From the NCBI RefSeq assembly GCF_964355755.1, contig NC_092678.1:7104922-7168921 (forward strand): a DNA stretch of 64,000 bases, read 5' to 3'. Of the stretch, positions 23,926 to 38,900 are shown piece by piece; the stretch's first letter is position 1; the number at the start of each line of letters is the position of its first letter. Source of the DNA: Antedon mediterranea. Its lineage: Eukaryota > Echinodermata > Crinoidea > Comatulida > Antedonidae. A program made the translations under genes and the position numbers. The notes beneath the pieces were generated by a model, which saw nothing but the letters and a program-made list of their open reading frames with translations, ran no database searches and was not told the DNA's origin.

Positions 23926-26900
23926 CTAAACGACAATAATATTACAATAATGTTAATAAAATAGCGAGTAGTAGGACAAGTATGAGTCTACAAATAGTGT
24001 TTATGAGTGCCATGATGGTCGTATTTTTACGAGGCGCAGCCTAATGATTATAACATTTTATCTTTCACCTGTCACGATTGGATATCTCACGGGGATGTTC
24101 ACAGTTGGCCTTTTTTTTTTCGTACAAAAAACCTGAAAAGACTATTCTCGATGACGTCATTAAGAGTTTAATAGTGTAAGTCTATTAAATATCATGTGAC
24201 CCACAATCCTTCAATCAAATGACAAGAATCTATTTAGGTGTGTTATAATTTCCACTATGTAATATGTTTATTGCGATATCAAAAAGTAGACAAGATCAGG
24301 GGAGAGTTATTTCACTCTTCCTTGACAAGGAAGATCAAACACTATATATAATATTTTGGAAAAAAATTTATAAATGTGAAAAAAAATTAAATTAAAATAA
24401 AAATGTTAGTAGAATACGACTCTTAAAACTCAGAAGCCTTTTCAGAAGGTGTCCATACTTAAACTTTCACATCGCGACCGAAATCGGTCCGGAGCCCTGA
24501 GAAAATTATCGTGGAAAATAGGTTCAGCGTTAAAATATCGTACGATTTGAATCCGTACGTGATTCGGATCAAGAAGCCATTTTTTTTGCCGAAATTGTAC
24601 CATTTTTTTCTTTTGACTAATCAACAATGATCATGAATGACCTCGCTTGACAACGGATAACCGAATTACGTGTTTGCGATGTTTTCGTCAGGGCGCCTAA
24701 CCGAATCCACACGCGATGTGAAAGCAGCTTTACTGACCTGTCGATATCCGGTTACGTATTCCCATATTCGACCAAAAGACTCTTGTCTCTTTAAAATGAT
24801 TCGGATTCCCATGTACAAGGTTTACTGACGTCACATTTGTATTTAGTGCTTTATTTATTCTAACCACCATTTTATAAATCCAGGAAGTTGTAAAGCTTGG
24901 AAACCATATGTAGTTGTTGTATTCCTTCATTTTTTCTATAAATTTGGATTGTTGAGCATGTGTGCGTGCGTAACCATATCTATAAAGACAGATTTATGAA
25001 AAACTTAGCAGAGTGCGGCTACCAACCAGACTGGAGGGCCGTAAGCATAAAAAGTGCGAATTACAGTATACACCTAGAAACTATTGAGAGTTTTGGGCGC
25101 AACATATCGTATGTAGCCTATGTAACATCAGTTAACCATCACGAACGACGGATCATCCGATCTGTCTGTCGCCTTTGATTGATCAACTACTTGTATTTAG
25201 CGTACGTCGTACTTGTCATTGCGTCCTCGTTAACCAAACATTAGACGCAAAGGTTTCATTTATTTAATATATCGTAATCGCAGCACAAGGCTGAAGAAAA
25301 CAATATTACAGTAACATGTTAATGTACACATCAAAAGGACAAAAATTTAAAAATGTACAAATATACAATTTACTACTGCAGTGGTGGTGCCAGCGGGGGG
25401 GCTACGGGGGCTCTAGCCCCCTCGTCGGGGAGCCTAGCCCCCCCCCCCCCCCCGTCGGGGAACACGGGTACTTTTTGTCGGGGAATATAATATACAGTAA
25501 AAAACGTTCGCGTTCACTTCATATAGCTTCAGCGCCTAGAAAACCACGACGTTCCATTGACCGTGAGAGAGTACGTCAGAGGGCTATTATGCACTTTTAT
25601 GCATTCATTTATTGCCAGCGATCTAACTTACTACTAAACATTAGCTAGGTACGCACTTGTCTGGCGGTATCCCTTTGTACGAATCGTTCAACGTTGGGTC
25701 GAGACGCGTGATATCAAGTTCCATCCAGGGACCAAAATGTGTAATGTAGTTATTTTCCAGGCGAAGTTTACCGACGGTTACCGAAGGAAACACGGGTACT
25801 TTTTGTCGGGGAATATAATATACATTAAAAAGCGTTCGCGTTCACTTCGTAGCTAGCTTCAGCGCCTATAAAACCGCGACGTTTCATTGACCGTGAGAGA
25901 GTACGTCAGAGTGATATTATGCACTTTATAAGCACTCATTATTGCCAGCGATCTAACTTACTACTAAACAATAGCTAGGTTCGCTCTTGTCTGGCGGTAT
26001 CCCTTTGTACGAATCGTTCAACGTTGGGTCGAGACGCGTGATATCATGTTCCATCCAGGGACCAAAATGTGTACTGTAGTTATTTTCCAGGCGAAGTTTA
26101 CTGACTGTTACGTCGTGTACTGCGTCGACGTACGCTACACTACAGCAAAAACGAATTATGTTAATTGTTCGTATGTTCACCAATATTTTTAATTTACAAG
26201 TAACATTCTGTACCGTGGGGCACCTAAAATAAATTTTTCATCCATTACTAAACAAAAAAACATGCCATTTTCGCTTAGCCAACATCTTATTATAGCTAAG
26301 TTATTACATTTTCAATGTCCTGTATGTCATGAATTTCTCACCACTCGGAAGTCCAGATGGTACGCACGCATACACTTGGGAGGAATAAACTTATTTCCCC
26401 GACTGAAAAAGGTCTACGCTTGCGTTTTTTAAGCCTCTATGCCTGATGTTTCCGAAGTATAAAATGCAATTTTTTGAAGACCTGCAGCTCTAGTTTTAAA
26501 CAGTTTCTTAGCTCAGCCCCAACAATAAAGCTGGTCATATTTCGAAGTACAGGAAGTGCATTTTCCGGGACCTAACATCTCTATTTTTCAAACATTTCTT
26601 AGCTCAGTCACAACCTTGATAGGGACTTATATATTTTATTTCATGTTTTGAAGTATAATAAGTCCAATTTCCGGGACCTCCAACTCTATTTTTCTAAATT
26701 TTCTTTGAACTTTTATTTTTTAAATTGAAAAATATGGATTGAAACAGTCATCGCGCATCGTTTTTTTGCACGCAGTATTTTATTTATGCATTATAAAAAA
26801 TGGAAAAAATGGCTACCCTAAATCTGATTAAAATGACCTCAAATGACGCTAGAACGCGTTGCTTCCGGGGGCTTCGCCACCTGGACCCCCACCCTTGGCG

Positions 26901-29900
26901 GCCCCCTGGCCCCCAGCCTAGTGATGCTCGCTTCGCTCGCATAGCCCCCTCGTCGGGGAATGTAGCCCCCGCGTCGGGAAGATCCTGGCGCCACCCCTGT
27001 ACTACTGTACTACAGTATAAGACCTAGGTCATAAATAATAGCATGTCATAAATTGTCAATACAGTATTCAGAATTGAGCCCCGATGTATGGAGCGCAAAA
27101 CTGAAGAAAAATGAACACGTAATAAGTTAAGATGATTATACACACCTGGTCTGAATAATAGAAGGATTGACAGTGGTTAAATTACTTTTAACACCAGCAT
27201 CTTCCTGAAATCCATTGATCGGTGGAGCATTACATCTGAAGAGAAATAATAAAATATATACTGTAATAATGTTTGATATTGTAATACTGTAATATTTTTT
27301 CAGATTGAGGTATCACTCTAAAGATACTAAAAATTACAGATAGAAAGAGATTTAGACTATTCAGCAAATAAACGCGAAAAAGTAATATTTGAATGCATAC
27401 TGTTTACTATTTATAACATCTTCAAATACCTTTAATTTATAACTGAATACTGCGAAATTATACTATCTACTTTAACAACAACATTTTTATCCATGATTTC
27501 ACAATCAGTTAAAATAATACTTGTTTTACATTCTGGCCCATTTTTAGTTGCGTTATTGTTTATATCTAGATATATCTTCTATTCCATGGATATGAGTATC
27601 ACCAATCATACCAATTTTGTCAAGCCACTTTCTTTTGACGTGGTTTTAACAAATTATTCAGGTATGGTGAATTTCTCCAGACTGATTTATGGCATAACAA
27701 TCAATACAATGGTGAATAGTACTAATAATAATAGTACCCAGCATTGTAATTTTTATATCTAATATTCTTACTAATACTTTGAGTATTTTGTTTCCGAGTT
27801 AACATATATATACTGTAATATATCGATTATGACTCCGGAATACCTTATACTATCAACTTTACTGAACGTACCGGTATATAATTCATTATTTCCTGCACCT
27901 GCAGTATATTTCTATAGCAACATAACCATCGCCTTTTCATCATTAGAAAAATTATTCATAATTATTATAGCAAAATCACCTGTCGTATAAACATCATCAG
28001 CAAAATACTGCATGTAAAACCATTTATTATAATAGACTGTACAATATCATTAATAAAGAAACAACATAGATCTTGCGGCACCTTTTCCTTCTGGAACACC
28101 AATATTAATTTCTAGTTACTAAACCAATTTACAATTTCATGGAAACCATTATTTGTTTAGCTTATTAGAATTTATTGATCATCTGCGTATCAAAGCACTT
28201 GAGTACGTCTAATAAAGAAGCGAGCCATTACAATTGTCCAAACCAATCATCCATCTATTTGTTCCTGAAGTATTCTCTCACACCTTTGATATGGTTGCTT
28301 ATCAACAAAGAACGATAGGCCTAGGCCTATTTAGTAATTTACAGTACTGAACAAAGATTTATGTCACATGTCAATCTTTCATATGAATTTAGAGTGAATC
28401 CCATTTTTATTATTCTCGTTTTTAATACGACATATAAAGTAGGCCTATCCACACTTCTTAAATTGTATATAACGTATGTTAGTAAACTTCTTAACGTGCT
28501 TTCAGTAGTTCAGGTTTCAACATACGGTAATTTAGTTTTTCTAAATATACAGTAAACCTCTTAACGTAGACATACGGTAGTTTAGTTCTAAATGTACAGT
28601 AAACCTCTTAACGTAGACATACGGTGGTTTAGTTTTTCTAAATGTACAGTAAACCTCTTAACGTAGACATACGGTGGTTTAGTTTTTCTAAATGTACAGT
28701 AAACCTCTTAACTTAGACATACGGTGGTTTAGTTTTTCTAAATGTACAGTAAACATCTGAACGTAGACATACGGTGGTTTAGTTTTTCTAAATGTACAGT
28801 AAACATCTTAACGTAGACATACGGTGGTTTAGTTTTTCTAAATGTATAGTAAACTTCTTAACGTAGACATACAGTGGTTTAGTTTTTCTAAATGTACAGT
28901 AAACCTCTTAACGTAGACATACGGTAGTTTAGTTTTTCTAAATGTACAGTAAACCTCTTAACGTAGACATACGGTGGTTTAGTTTTTCTAAATGTACAGT
29001 AAACCTCTTAACTTAGACATACGGTGGTTTAGTTTTTCTAAATGTACAGTAAACATCTTAACGTAGACATACGGTGGTTTAGTTTTTCTAAATGTACAGT
29101 AAACATCTTAACGTAGACATACGGTGGTTTAGTTTTTCTAAATGTACAGTAAACATAACCTAGACATACGGTGGTTTAGTTTTTCTAAATGTACAGTAAA
29201 CCTCTTAACGTAGACATACGGTGGTTTAGTTTTTCTAAAAAATGTACAGTAAACCTCTTAACGTAGACATACGGTGGTTTAGTTTTTCTAAATGTACAGT
29301 AAACATCTTAACGTAGACATACGGTGGTTTAGTTTTTCTAAATGTACAGTAAACCTCTTAACGTAGACATACGGTGGTTTAGTTTTTCTAAATGTACAGT
29401 AAACCTCTTAACGTATACATACGGTGGTTTAGTTTTTCTAAATGTACAGTAAACATCTTAACGTATACATACGGTGGTTTAGTTTTTCTAAATGTACAGT
29501 AAACATCTTAACGTAGACATACGGTGGTTTAGTTTTTCTAAATGTACAGTAAACCTCTTAACGTAGACATACGGTAGTTTAGTTTTTCTAAATGTATACG
29601 GTATACTTCTTACAGTAGCTTATATAGCTATCTCTTCTGCAAAATTGTATTCTTCAGTTTTGGCTTTAATCAGTTTATTTAAACGTTGGTCAACATTTGG
29701 AAGAAGTTTATATAATTTCTCCCAAAATAATGGATCGTTCCAGTGAATATAATTATTTGTAGATAGATACTTCTTTAAATTCTTATCTAACTTATCTTCT
29801 AAAATGTCTTCTAAAAGTATAACAATTAATCTGTTCATTCGATCATTCAACACCTGTTCATATGCTACTTTAAACTCCAATAAACACCATTCACTTTGTA

Positions 29901-32900
29901 AAAAGTTTGGAGATAGAAGTAGAATGGTTCGTCTACTAGCAGCCACCGTCTCAATGATGGTATCAGCAATCGATGCACCGACGGGAAAATCCCGATAATG
30001 AAGGCAGAGTCGATACGGTGGGTCACGACCCTCAAGAACAGGTGCTAAGTCGTACAACACTACTTGATAATCTAGACTGCTATAGGAGATAAACGCATCG
30101 TACTTTTTGACATCTCCGTCATCATCATCTTCATTAGCAAATAACCTATTCCCGTATTTAATATACACGTACCACCGGATATATTTTCTACGTCGTACAA
30201 CTATCACTGCGACAATGAAAACAATTAGTGTTAATAATGAAACAATTATGGCATATATTGTTCCGTCATTACCACCGGATCCAGCGCAAATAAAATACAT
30301 GTCTAGCAGTTGCAGTATTGGTACGTTACTGGTACTCATACCGTTATACGCGTTCACACATAAAATATCTCCTGGTCTCGAAACAATGTTAATGTTATTG
30401 TTTATCCATTTCTTCAGCCATAACAAGTTGCATTCACACTTGAATATATTATTATGTAATGAAATCATTTCAAGATTAGTTAATGCATCAAATACCCCGG
30501 ATGGAAGTGTTTCTAAGAGATTGTTATGAAGATACAAATGAGTTAAGTTTACATTATTTGAAAAAGACGCCGCATTTACTTTGTTAATATTATTGTTGTT
30601 CAATGATAAAACTTCTAGAAACGGAAGATTTTCAAACGCTAAGTTTACTTCAGAAATATTATTATCATTAAGCGAAAGTATCCGTAGGTTTGTTAAGCCG
30701 TCGAAAGCACGTTGCGAATATGCAACAATAGCATTATGATTCAAATAAAGCCGAAGAATGTTATAATTAACAACAAATGTTGATGAAATGCGTGACACAT
30801 TGTTTAATTTTAATGATCCTATCATATACAAAATATTCGTGTCTTTGGGAAGGTCACTTTGCCAGCTACGGAAGCTACAATTGTACACTTTAAGATAATC
30901 ACAAACTCTTTCGTAATACAAACAAGATAAATTATTCGGAATGTCACAATGAATATTTTCATCTTTATAATTAAGCGATGCCAATGTTTTATTCGCAAGC
31001 TTATGGGGTCTAGTGCATCTCACTGCCTCGTAATCTTTAATGAATATATGAGCATTAAAATAACCTTTTTTATTTCGTAAAAGGTAACGAATCGCTTCAC
31101 AAGATTCATGCGGAAAAACGCAAGACAATGGATTTCCTTCCATAAATATGTTAATCAGATCGAACTTCACGTGGCTAAAGACATTTTCTGGAATTTTTGA
31201 GAACTTATTATATTGAATATATAAATTCTTAAGCAATGGAAACTGAAAACATTTGTCATCAAACAAAGATATAGCGTTATGTGATATTTTTAGGCTTGTC
31301 AAGTTTTGAAATCCAAGTGCGCATGGCCAATGCGTAATGTTGTTCTTACTTAGATCAAGTATTTCAATCCGTGAATGATTTATTGATGATACGCCATTTT
31401 GTAAAACCATTTCTATTTTGTTTAATTTTGCGCTAAAAGTGCGTAAGAATGGTAACGACTTCAACCACATGTTCATATATACAGTGTGTAGATCATTCAT
31501 ATTAAGGTATAAACTCTCGAGAAAAACCAGCCCATCAAACGCCTTCTTTGAGATATACCGCAACTTGTTAAGGCTTATATCAAGAAGTTTCAGTGTACAC
31601 GTGTTGTTCATGGCACACAAGCCATACGCTGGTAAGCTGGTGAGGTTGTTGGCGCTCAGAATAAGATTTGAGATATTGGTTAATTCTCTCAATGATGGAT
31701 GGATACGGTCATTAATGTTCGCATAAATTATTTGCAAGGTATCTAAACTGTATAAATGTGAAGCTAATTTATCCTTAATACCGATTACTTTACAAGTAGT
31801 GTTCAAAATTCGAGGGGATCCACATTGTTCCAAAAAAGCCGGATTAAAAACGATACCACTATCTAATTGAGTTTCGTTTGTTGTAGGAAAGCACATTATA
31901 TTCGTCTCTGTCGATGGAGGTAGATTAAAATCGTAATCAAAATCTTCTTGCTCTTTAACAATACATACAGAAGAAGAAGATATAGTTCCTACTGGTTCAC
32001 AAAATTTACAAACACAACTAAATAGATTTGGTTGCGTTAGATTTCCACAGGGGTGAAAATATTCCTTGTCGTCTGAGATTTTAATATGTTCACAGTTCGG
32101 AGACCAAGTCACTGAACTCGCCATGAGTAGGTCTAGTAATAATAAACAGGCAGCGAATTGAAGATATTTGAAGTTTTGACTGCAAAACATTGAGTAAGGC
32201 ATTGTCAAATAGTGTACGTTTTTAGAAGAGTTTAACAATGCCAAGGCCAACTCACACGAACCTTACGCATATAGGCCTATACTTTATCGCTTAATATAAT
32301 TCTGTTTTCCTCGGTGAATCGTCATAACCGTTTTATCAGTAATCCAACAAAAACATAATCGTATGCGTATACATGCGCGCAGTTGATTGACAAAATGAAT
32401 TCACAAAATGCAATTATTTCTACCCCTGACCTCTTTCCACAATGAACTCGCAGCTATAAGTTGACCCGTTCCGGTTGCATAAAGGCACAAATAGTAGCGT
32501 GTTGTACCATCAGGCTTATTGATTGCGCCACACTCCCTCGGGCACTCCCTGCTTTCCGCTAACACTTGGACTGGACACGTAGGCCGCTACGATTCAATAG
32601 TAGACAGCAGTACGATTTAAAAGCCACATCTATAGCTCCAGAAAACCAGGACATCAGATTTTCAATACACTATGTAAGTACATTTACTTTAGTTTCTACA
32701 AAATTACATGGTCTTGTTTTTTTTGTCTTCGGCATTTGCGACCTCTGCTGGAGGACAGAACATGACCTACTAAAGAAAACACCTTAACGAAACCTGTACA
32801 TTCCTTAAGATGGTGACGTCATAAATAGTTCGTGTAAAGTGTATAACATACATGAATCGGATTCTGGGTCAAATTGCTTAATCTTCATTTTACACCAGCG

Positions 32901-35900
32901 GCACTATATTTTTTGTTTAAAACAACAATATAACATAAAGATATAAACCGTACAGCCACTATCGTATACACGTCAAAATGTTGTTACACAATTAAAGAAA
33001 AAAACGTTACAAAAAGATTAAAAGGACCCTCGCCTAAACCGATAAACAATTAAAATAAAATATTATATAGGATAAAAAACGGTTCGTTTTTTCCATACAG
33101 ATTTCAATATAGTCATTGACAACATTTTTCAAAATTAGGGAATGTAAATGTTATGTTAGTACACCATTGCTTAACTGCGGGATTAGGAAATTATAGTATG
33201 CATACAGTATACTATAATATACATATGAAAACATGTATTCAATTGCTCTCAGAGAAAAGTTCGAATTCGTTTCATGAATAACATTTTTGTAAAATAGACT
33301 TGGACGTAACGTTTGCGAATTTAATAGGTGTTTATACCTCTCGTGATCATTGTTTTAACTATTATTTATAAACGATATTTATTATATATACTGTATATCC
33401 TACTAATGTAAACCTTCTACAATTGTCTATTTGTAGAGCTGTCAAAGTTCAACTCTATTATGACATATCATGGAGGAATTCGTACCTCCGTGGACATATT
33501 ATGTTTAATATTCCTGTTTAAAGCCTGTTTTCGCGAAACTAATTAGCGCAAATAAATCAAACACTCATACAGTCGGCCTATTTTGAATGTTTAATTTTCT
33601 AAATGTTTCTATCTATGTAAAGCGCATTGAGGCTTTCAGCATAATGCGCTATATCAAGTATCAGTTATTATTATTATTATTATATGAGTTCGTATTTTTG
33701 GCACCAAAAAAAGGTAAATTCGGAAAAATATTAATACGCATGCGCAAGAACCAACGCTTTTCGATTTACGCGAATAATTCCGCTTAAATAGATAATAATG
33801 ATTAAGAGCCATTGTCTGTAAAAATCAAAGATTTGGTGGCAGATGTAAAAAAATGGATTTCTCTCAAATGTTTACCATGAATAGACACTTCAATAAAAAG
33901 CATATCTACGACATTCATTTTAATTTTTAGCCTTCATTGCCATGACAACGGTCAATTATCCAAATTTTTATGTTTTTGCCATTTTTCACAGATTTTCTAT
34001 AGTGAAAAAGTACAAACTTGTATACTTGTTTTAACCAAAAATACTTACAGTGTACAGTTTTTGTTTATATCAGTGTAAACAACTAAGTATTGAGTTCCAT
34101 TTAATGTAGAAAAAAACAAAATTACAAAATGGAGTTTGGTCGATACCATTATTTTAAAAAGGGGTGTTTTTAAAAAATATTATTTTTATAAAAGTATACC
34201 TCATAAACGTACATATAACTTCCAAAGTGGTGTTTTTATATCAATGAGGTTTTGTAATTTGATAGTCAATAGGTTTTTCAACAATAATCACGAAAAAAAA
34301 CTGGGGTAAATTTCGTACATAGATTTTGTGTTGCCAGGAAAACACTGAAAATACAAAAAAAATACAAACAAAATGACAACAAACAAAACACAAGAATCAA
34401 AATTTAAATATGGCTAATCCAATAATAAAATATATATTTGGCTTGTCATAATGCTACTAGAGTCATACGAATAGTTTAGATAAAATACGAGAATGTGTTG
34501 ACAGGTTTATTTCAATTAATTGCCAGAAAAACAGTATTTTGCTTAGAAATATTTAGTTAATGGAAACTAATATTAAACTTTGTAATAATTGCCTCCAGCT
34601 TTTTTTTTTAAATTTTGACATCTATTTTTTGTAAAGAGATACAGAAAGACGTCCCAAAAAAATCTGAACTTGTAAATAGGTCATTTGAGGTCAAAAGGGG
34701 TCAGAATGCAGAACAGGACAGGTCCCCACTTTAGTTCAAATATTAATGTTTTATCAAAATTTACAAGATTGTTCATAAAAATTTTCAACAAATTTTATTT
34801 TTTTAACTATAATTTTACCTTAGCAACCATTTCTAAGGAAAGAAATTTAAAAAAAAACGTTTAAAAAATGACGTTTTTATGAATACAAAGAATTGATTGC
34901 ATTTGTACTTTTTCTCAATTTTACTTCTACTGCATTCTAATAATCATAAAGTGATGACAAACTTGACCTTGGAAATTCATTCATTTTGAGGTCAACATTT
35001 TACCATAGTAACTGTTTCTATGCGAAAATATTTAAAAAATAAGGGGTTTTCATAAATACTACTTAGTTTTACATTTCTACTTTTTCCCAAATTTACTTTA
35101 AATACTGAATCCTAATAATCTCAGAAAAAAGTCTTGACAAATCTGAATAAAGGTAAAAAATTGACCTTTAGTGTTATCTTATAACCTGTTTCTATATATA
35201 ACTAAGGATAATTTAAAAGAAAATAAAATAATGGGTTTTCATGACAAAAATATAATTACATTTTACATTGAGGTCAATTGACATCAACATTTTACCTATA
35301 GTGTATTTTAGCAACTCTTTCTATGCGTAACTAAGTACAATTTTTTTATCACGGGGTTTCATGACTACAAACAATAGCATTACTAATTTTTCCCAAATTT
35401 ACGTATCTACTGAATCCCAAAAAATCACAGAAAAATTCTGATCTTGTGAAAGGGTCATTTCTGGGTCAAATTATGTCAAAATGTACTAACTATTATTTAT
35501 GTTATCTTATAACCTGTTTCTAGGCGTAACTAAGGATAATTGTTTTTCAAAAATGCAGTTGAACCTTCCGTGAGCGGCCACCCTCGGGACCTGGAAAAAT
35601 GGCCACTTACGGAAGGTTCTGCCGATTAAGGACCAAAATCACGTATATGGTTATGCACGATATTCTTATGGCAACGAGCCTCTCAATTTTCCAGCTAATT
35701 GTATTATTGTTTATAATCAGGTGGTTTAGTATTATTTATCATTTTCAGACAAATTTTAAAAGCTTTTATCATATGAAAAATGGTCGGTCAAAATCTGTGT
35801 AGTTTTCTCATCTCTTCACAGAAATGTTTTTAAAACCGCTTTGAAATAAAGCTAATATAAAAAACTACAATAAACATGGACCTCTAATTCATAGCTCCAT

Positions 35901-38900
35901 GCAATAAGTATCACATTTTTCGGGTGGCTGCTACCATACAAAAAAAGTTAATTTTTAGTAAAAAAGTGGCCGCAGCCGCTTACGAGAAGTGGCCGCTTAG
36001 AGGAGGTACCAAATGCACTAATTAGATAGGAAAAACAAAGGTGGCCGCTTACGGGAGGTGGCCGCTGTAAATAAAATATGGTTTCATGAATAAAAATAAT
36101 CACCAAAGAAAGTCCTCACGAATATGACCCCTTAAATTAAAATGGTAATTTGAAAATACAAATTAGGCATGCTTGCTAATAATCTACAAATTTAAATTTG
36201 TATAAGATAAGTATATGAAAAATCTAAAGAATATCTATTATAGTTACCATAGTAACTGTTGCTCTGCACAACTAAGGGAAATTAAATACCGGTAATTATT
36301 AGATAATTCTCAATTAATAATTACTACTGAATCCAACAATCACAGTAAAAAAAAATAGAATTAACAACAAATTTAAAACCAATATTTAATATAAAATGTG
36401 GTATTTTACATGCTGACCTTAAATGAAATGACATTTCCCATCAGGGCTTCAATATTTGTTATGTAGCATTAACATACCTTTTGATTGGTTCAATTTTGTG
36501 GAGGGGAAAGTGGTGGATCCAGGAGTTTGAAATAGTTAGGAGGTCGGAGTCGAGGGTCTAAAAACTTGATGTCCTATCTTTTGCATTGCAATTTTTAATT
36601 TGAGGTGGGTGGGGGGCTTAAATGTGGGTGTGGTGGGATGGAGGAGTTTGAATCCGTCTATCGGTTGGTTGGGGCGATGGTAGTGGCAGTGTGGGTGGTG
36701 CTTGCATGAATTTGACACTCTATAGTGGATGATCGACACAAGTGTTGTAGTTTATCTTTTATGGTTATGGTGGGGTGGGGGTGGGGGGTAGGGGGGGTTG
36801 TGTGGGGAGTCGGAAGTGGTGGTAGATGGGCATGTGGGATCTGCTTAGGTTAGCAAATAGAAGAAGTAAACGAAATTAAGAGGAGCTTCAAAATAAGAGA
36901 GGAGTAATCAGTTACAAAGATTTAAATTCATAACGATCTGATAATTTATATTATTTAATTTCCAGAGGATATAACATATGAAATGACAATGACAACTGCG
37001 ATTTTACAGAATCTATAATTAAAAATATTGGGGTTTTTTTCACAACACAATTTGAATTATATAAAACATTAAGAATTGTTCTGACCAATGGGTTTAAAAT
37101 CAGATAATCAAAGAAAATAAAATGTTTTAAATAATTTACCATGTTTTTTTTATAAAAATGCCTATGTTTCTTCTGGTAACACTGCTTGTAGATTTTTAAA
37201 TTACCCCAGTATTTTATTTTATAAATCACTTATTAAACATTAGAATTACCTATTTGTAAAAAATCAGCTTAAAAAAAACACCACTTTGGGCGTTATGGTG
37301 AAGTAAAGTTTAGTTGTTTTTAACAATTAATAAAAACTGAAAAACACCCCCTTTTAAATAAATAGTATCTCCCAAAGTATGAAATCAAAATTTAACAAAA
37401 AATATGAAACAGGTACACAATGCATTGTTATTATGCATACACTAATTATTTTTTATAATTAAATCAACAAAACAAAAATATCGTTCATCAAAGTACTACC
37501 AATATCCATTCTAAAAAACTTTAAAAAAGGACAAAATTTGTCAAAAACACCAATTTGCCCGTTGCCATGGAAATATATGTGTGAAATAAAAAATACTTCA
37601 TATTTGATTTCTCTCAACACATATATAACCATGTGCAAAATTTGAAAGAAATCCATTTTTTTGAGTCACTATTTTTGATATTTCTTTGATTCTTACAGAC
37701 AATGGCTCTTAAATAGTCTTAGGCTATTATATAAAACATAACATCTAATTTATGGTGTATTCAGAGACAATAAATGATTGTAAACTATTTTTTTTATTTC
37801 AGTTTTAAATCACTAGATCATACGGTATGACGTTTACCATCCTTTTAGGCCTCTACGTGACCTTGATGTTTCAGACGTATGTTGCCACGGAAACAATATG
37901 CGGTTACGAGACCTGTTTTGGGAATCCAACAATTGGCAACTTTTCCGTGTGTACGTGCTACGACTTTTGCGAAATAACCATTAACATGTACGACCACGCG
38001 ATCAAGAAAAGTATTGAGTGTACATTAAGAGATGATCAAGATTTATTCCAATTGTTTGACAGTCTTCCGGTCACCGAACGTATTATTTTTTCATGTGACG
38101 TACCGTCAGGAATGTATGAGCTGAATGATACGATGGTTTCTAAACATAGTTTCACGTTAAAGTCTTTCCAATCGAAAGGATGCAGGTTTAAACTAATTGA
38201 TGAATATACTTTTGCAGATTTCAATTTAACAGAGGTTATTATCGTCGATGGTAACATTTCCAATAATAGCATTGCCGCTTTCAGATCGATTCATTCATTA
38301 AAAACATTAAATTTGGATTATAACCATTTTACTCAACTTGGTGATTATGCTTTTTGTAAGGAAAACGTTACATGTCCGTTACAAACGCTAAGTTTGCGTT
38401 TCAGCTTTATTCAAGATGTGTCTATATTAACTTTTAAAGGATTGTCTAAGCTTAAGGATTTAGACTTATGTGGAAATGATCTTAAAACTGTTCCAATCGA
38501 CAAGTGGTCATATTTAGTATCTTTAACCAACGTTGATTTATCTAAAAATTCAATTCAATATTTACCAAGCTATACACCGCTAGGTATCATCGAACGTTTT
38601 GATGTTTCACAGAATAAGTTAACGCGTTACAACTTAAAAATGGGACGAGGAACCTTCAACAACTTACTATACCTTAATGTTAGTCACAACGAACTCTCCA
38701 TCATCAAAAGGAAAGATTTTGTGCTTTATGGTGTGCGGGTGGCAGATCTATCGTTTAACAACATCCACTTAATAGAAGAAGATGGTTTTGATGACGTAGG
38801 CTACCTTAAGATACTTGACTTACGTCATAATTTATTAACGCAGATCCCGGATAATTACCATAATGAAATTGAGTATTTGGATTTCTTGTCGCGCAATGTT

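Larger units (their letters stand above)
33803..37711. mobile_element. 3.9-kb element with long diverged inverted ends, between the TLR genes
   Basis: The left end 'taagagccattgtctgtaaa' and the right end 'acagacaatggctctta' are inverse. Homology continues inward through 'aaatggatttctctcaaa', 'cattgccatgacaacggtca' and 'ccaaagtggtgttttt' for about 450 bp with about 30% divergence by eye. The core (34600-36400) is a degenerate direct repeat of about 190 bp with 'agtaactgtttctatgcg', 'ggggttttcatga' and 'aggtca' motifs, interrupted at 35560-36080 by another element. No transposase ORF was seen. Large non-autonomous DNA transposons often look like this. Confidence 0.7.

Noticed and set aside
28481-29605. 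Regular 50-bp repeats as a CRISPR-like array
   Set aside because: Units are contiguous with no unique spacers, and the genome is metazoan. It is a satellite.
29620-32250. Start of TLR-1 at 32250
   Set aside because: The codon there is TTG, not ATG. The first in-frame ATG is at 32202 and is followed by a hydrophobic signal segment.
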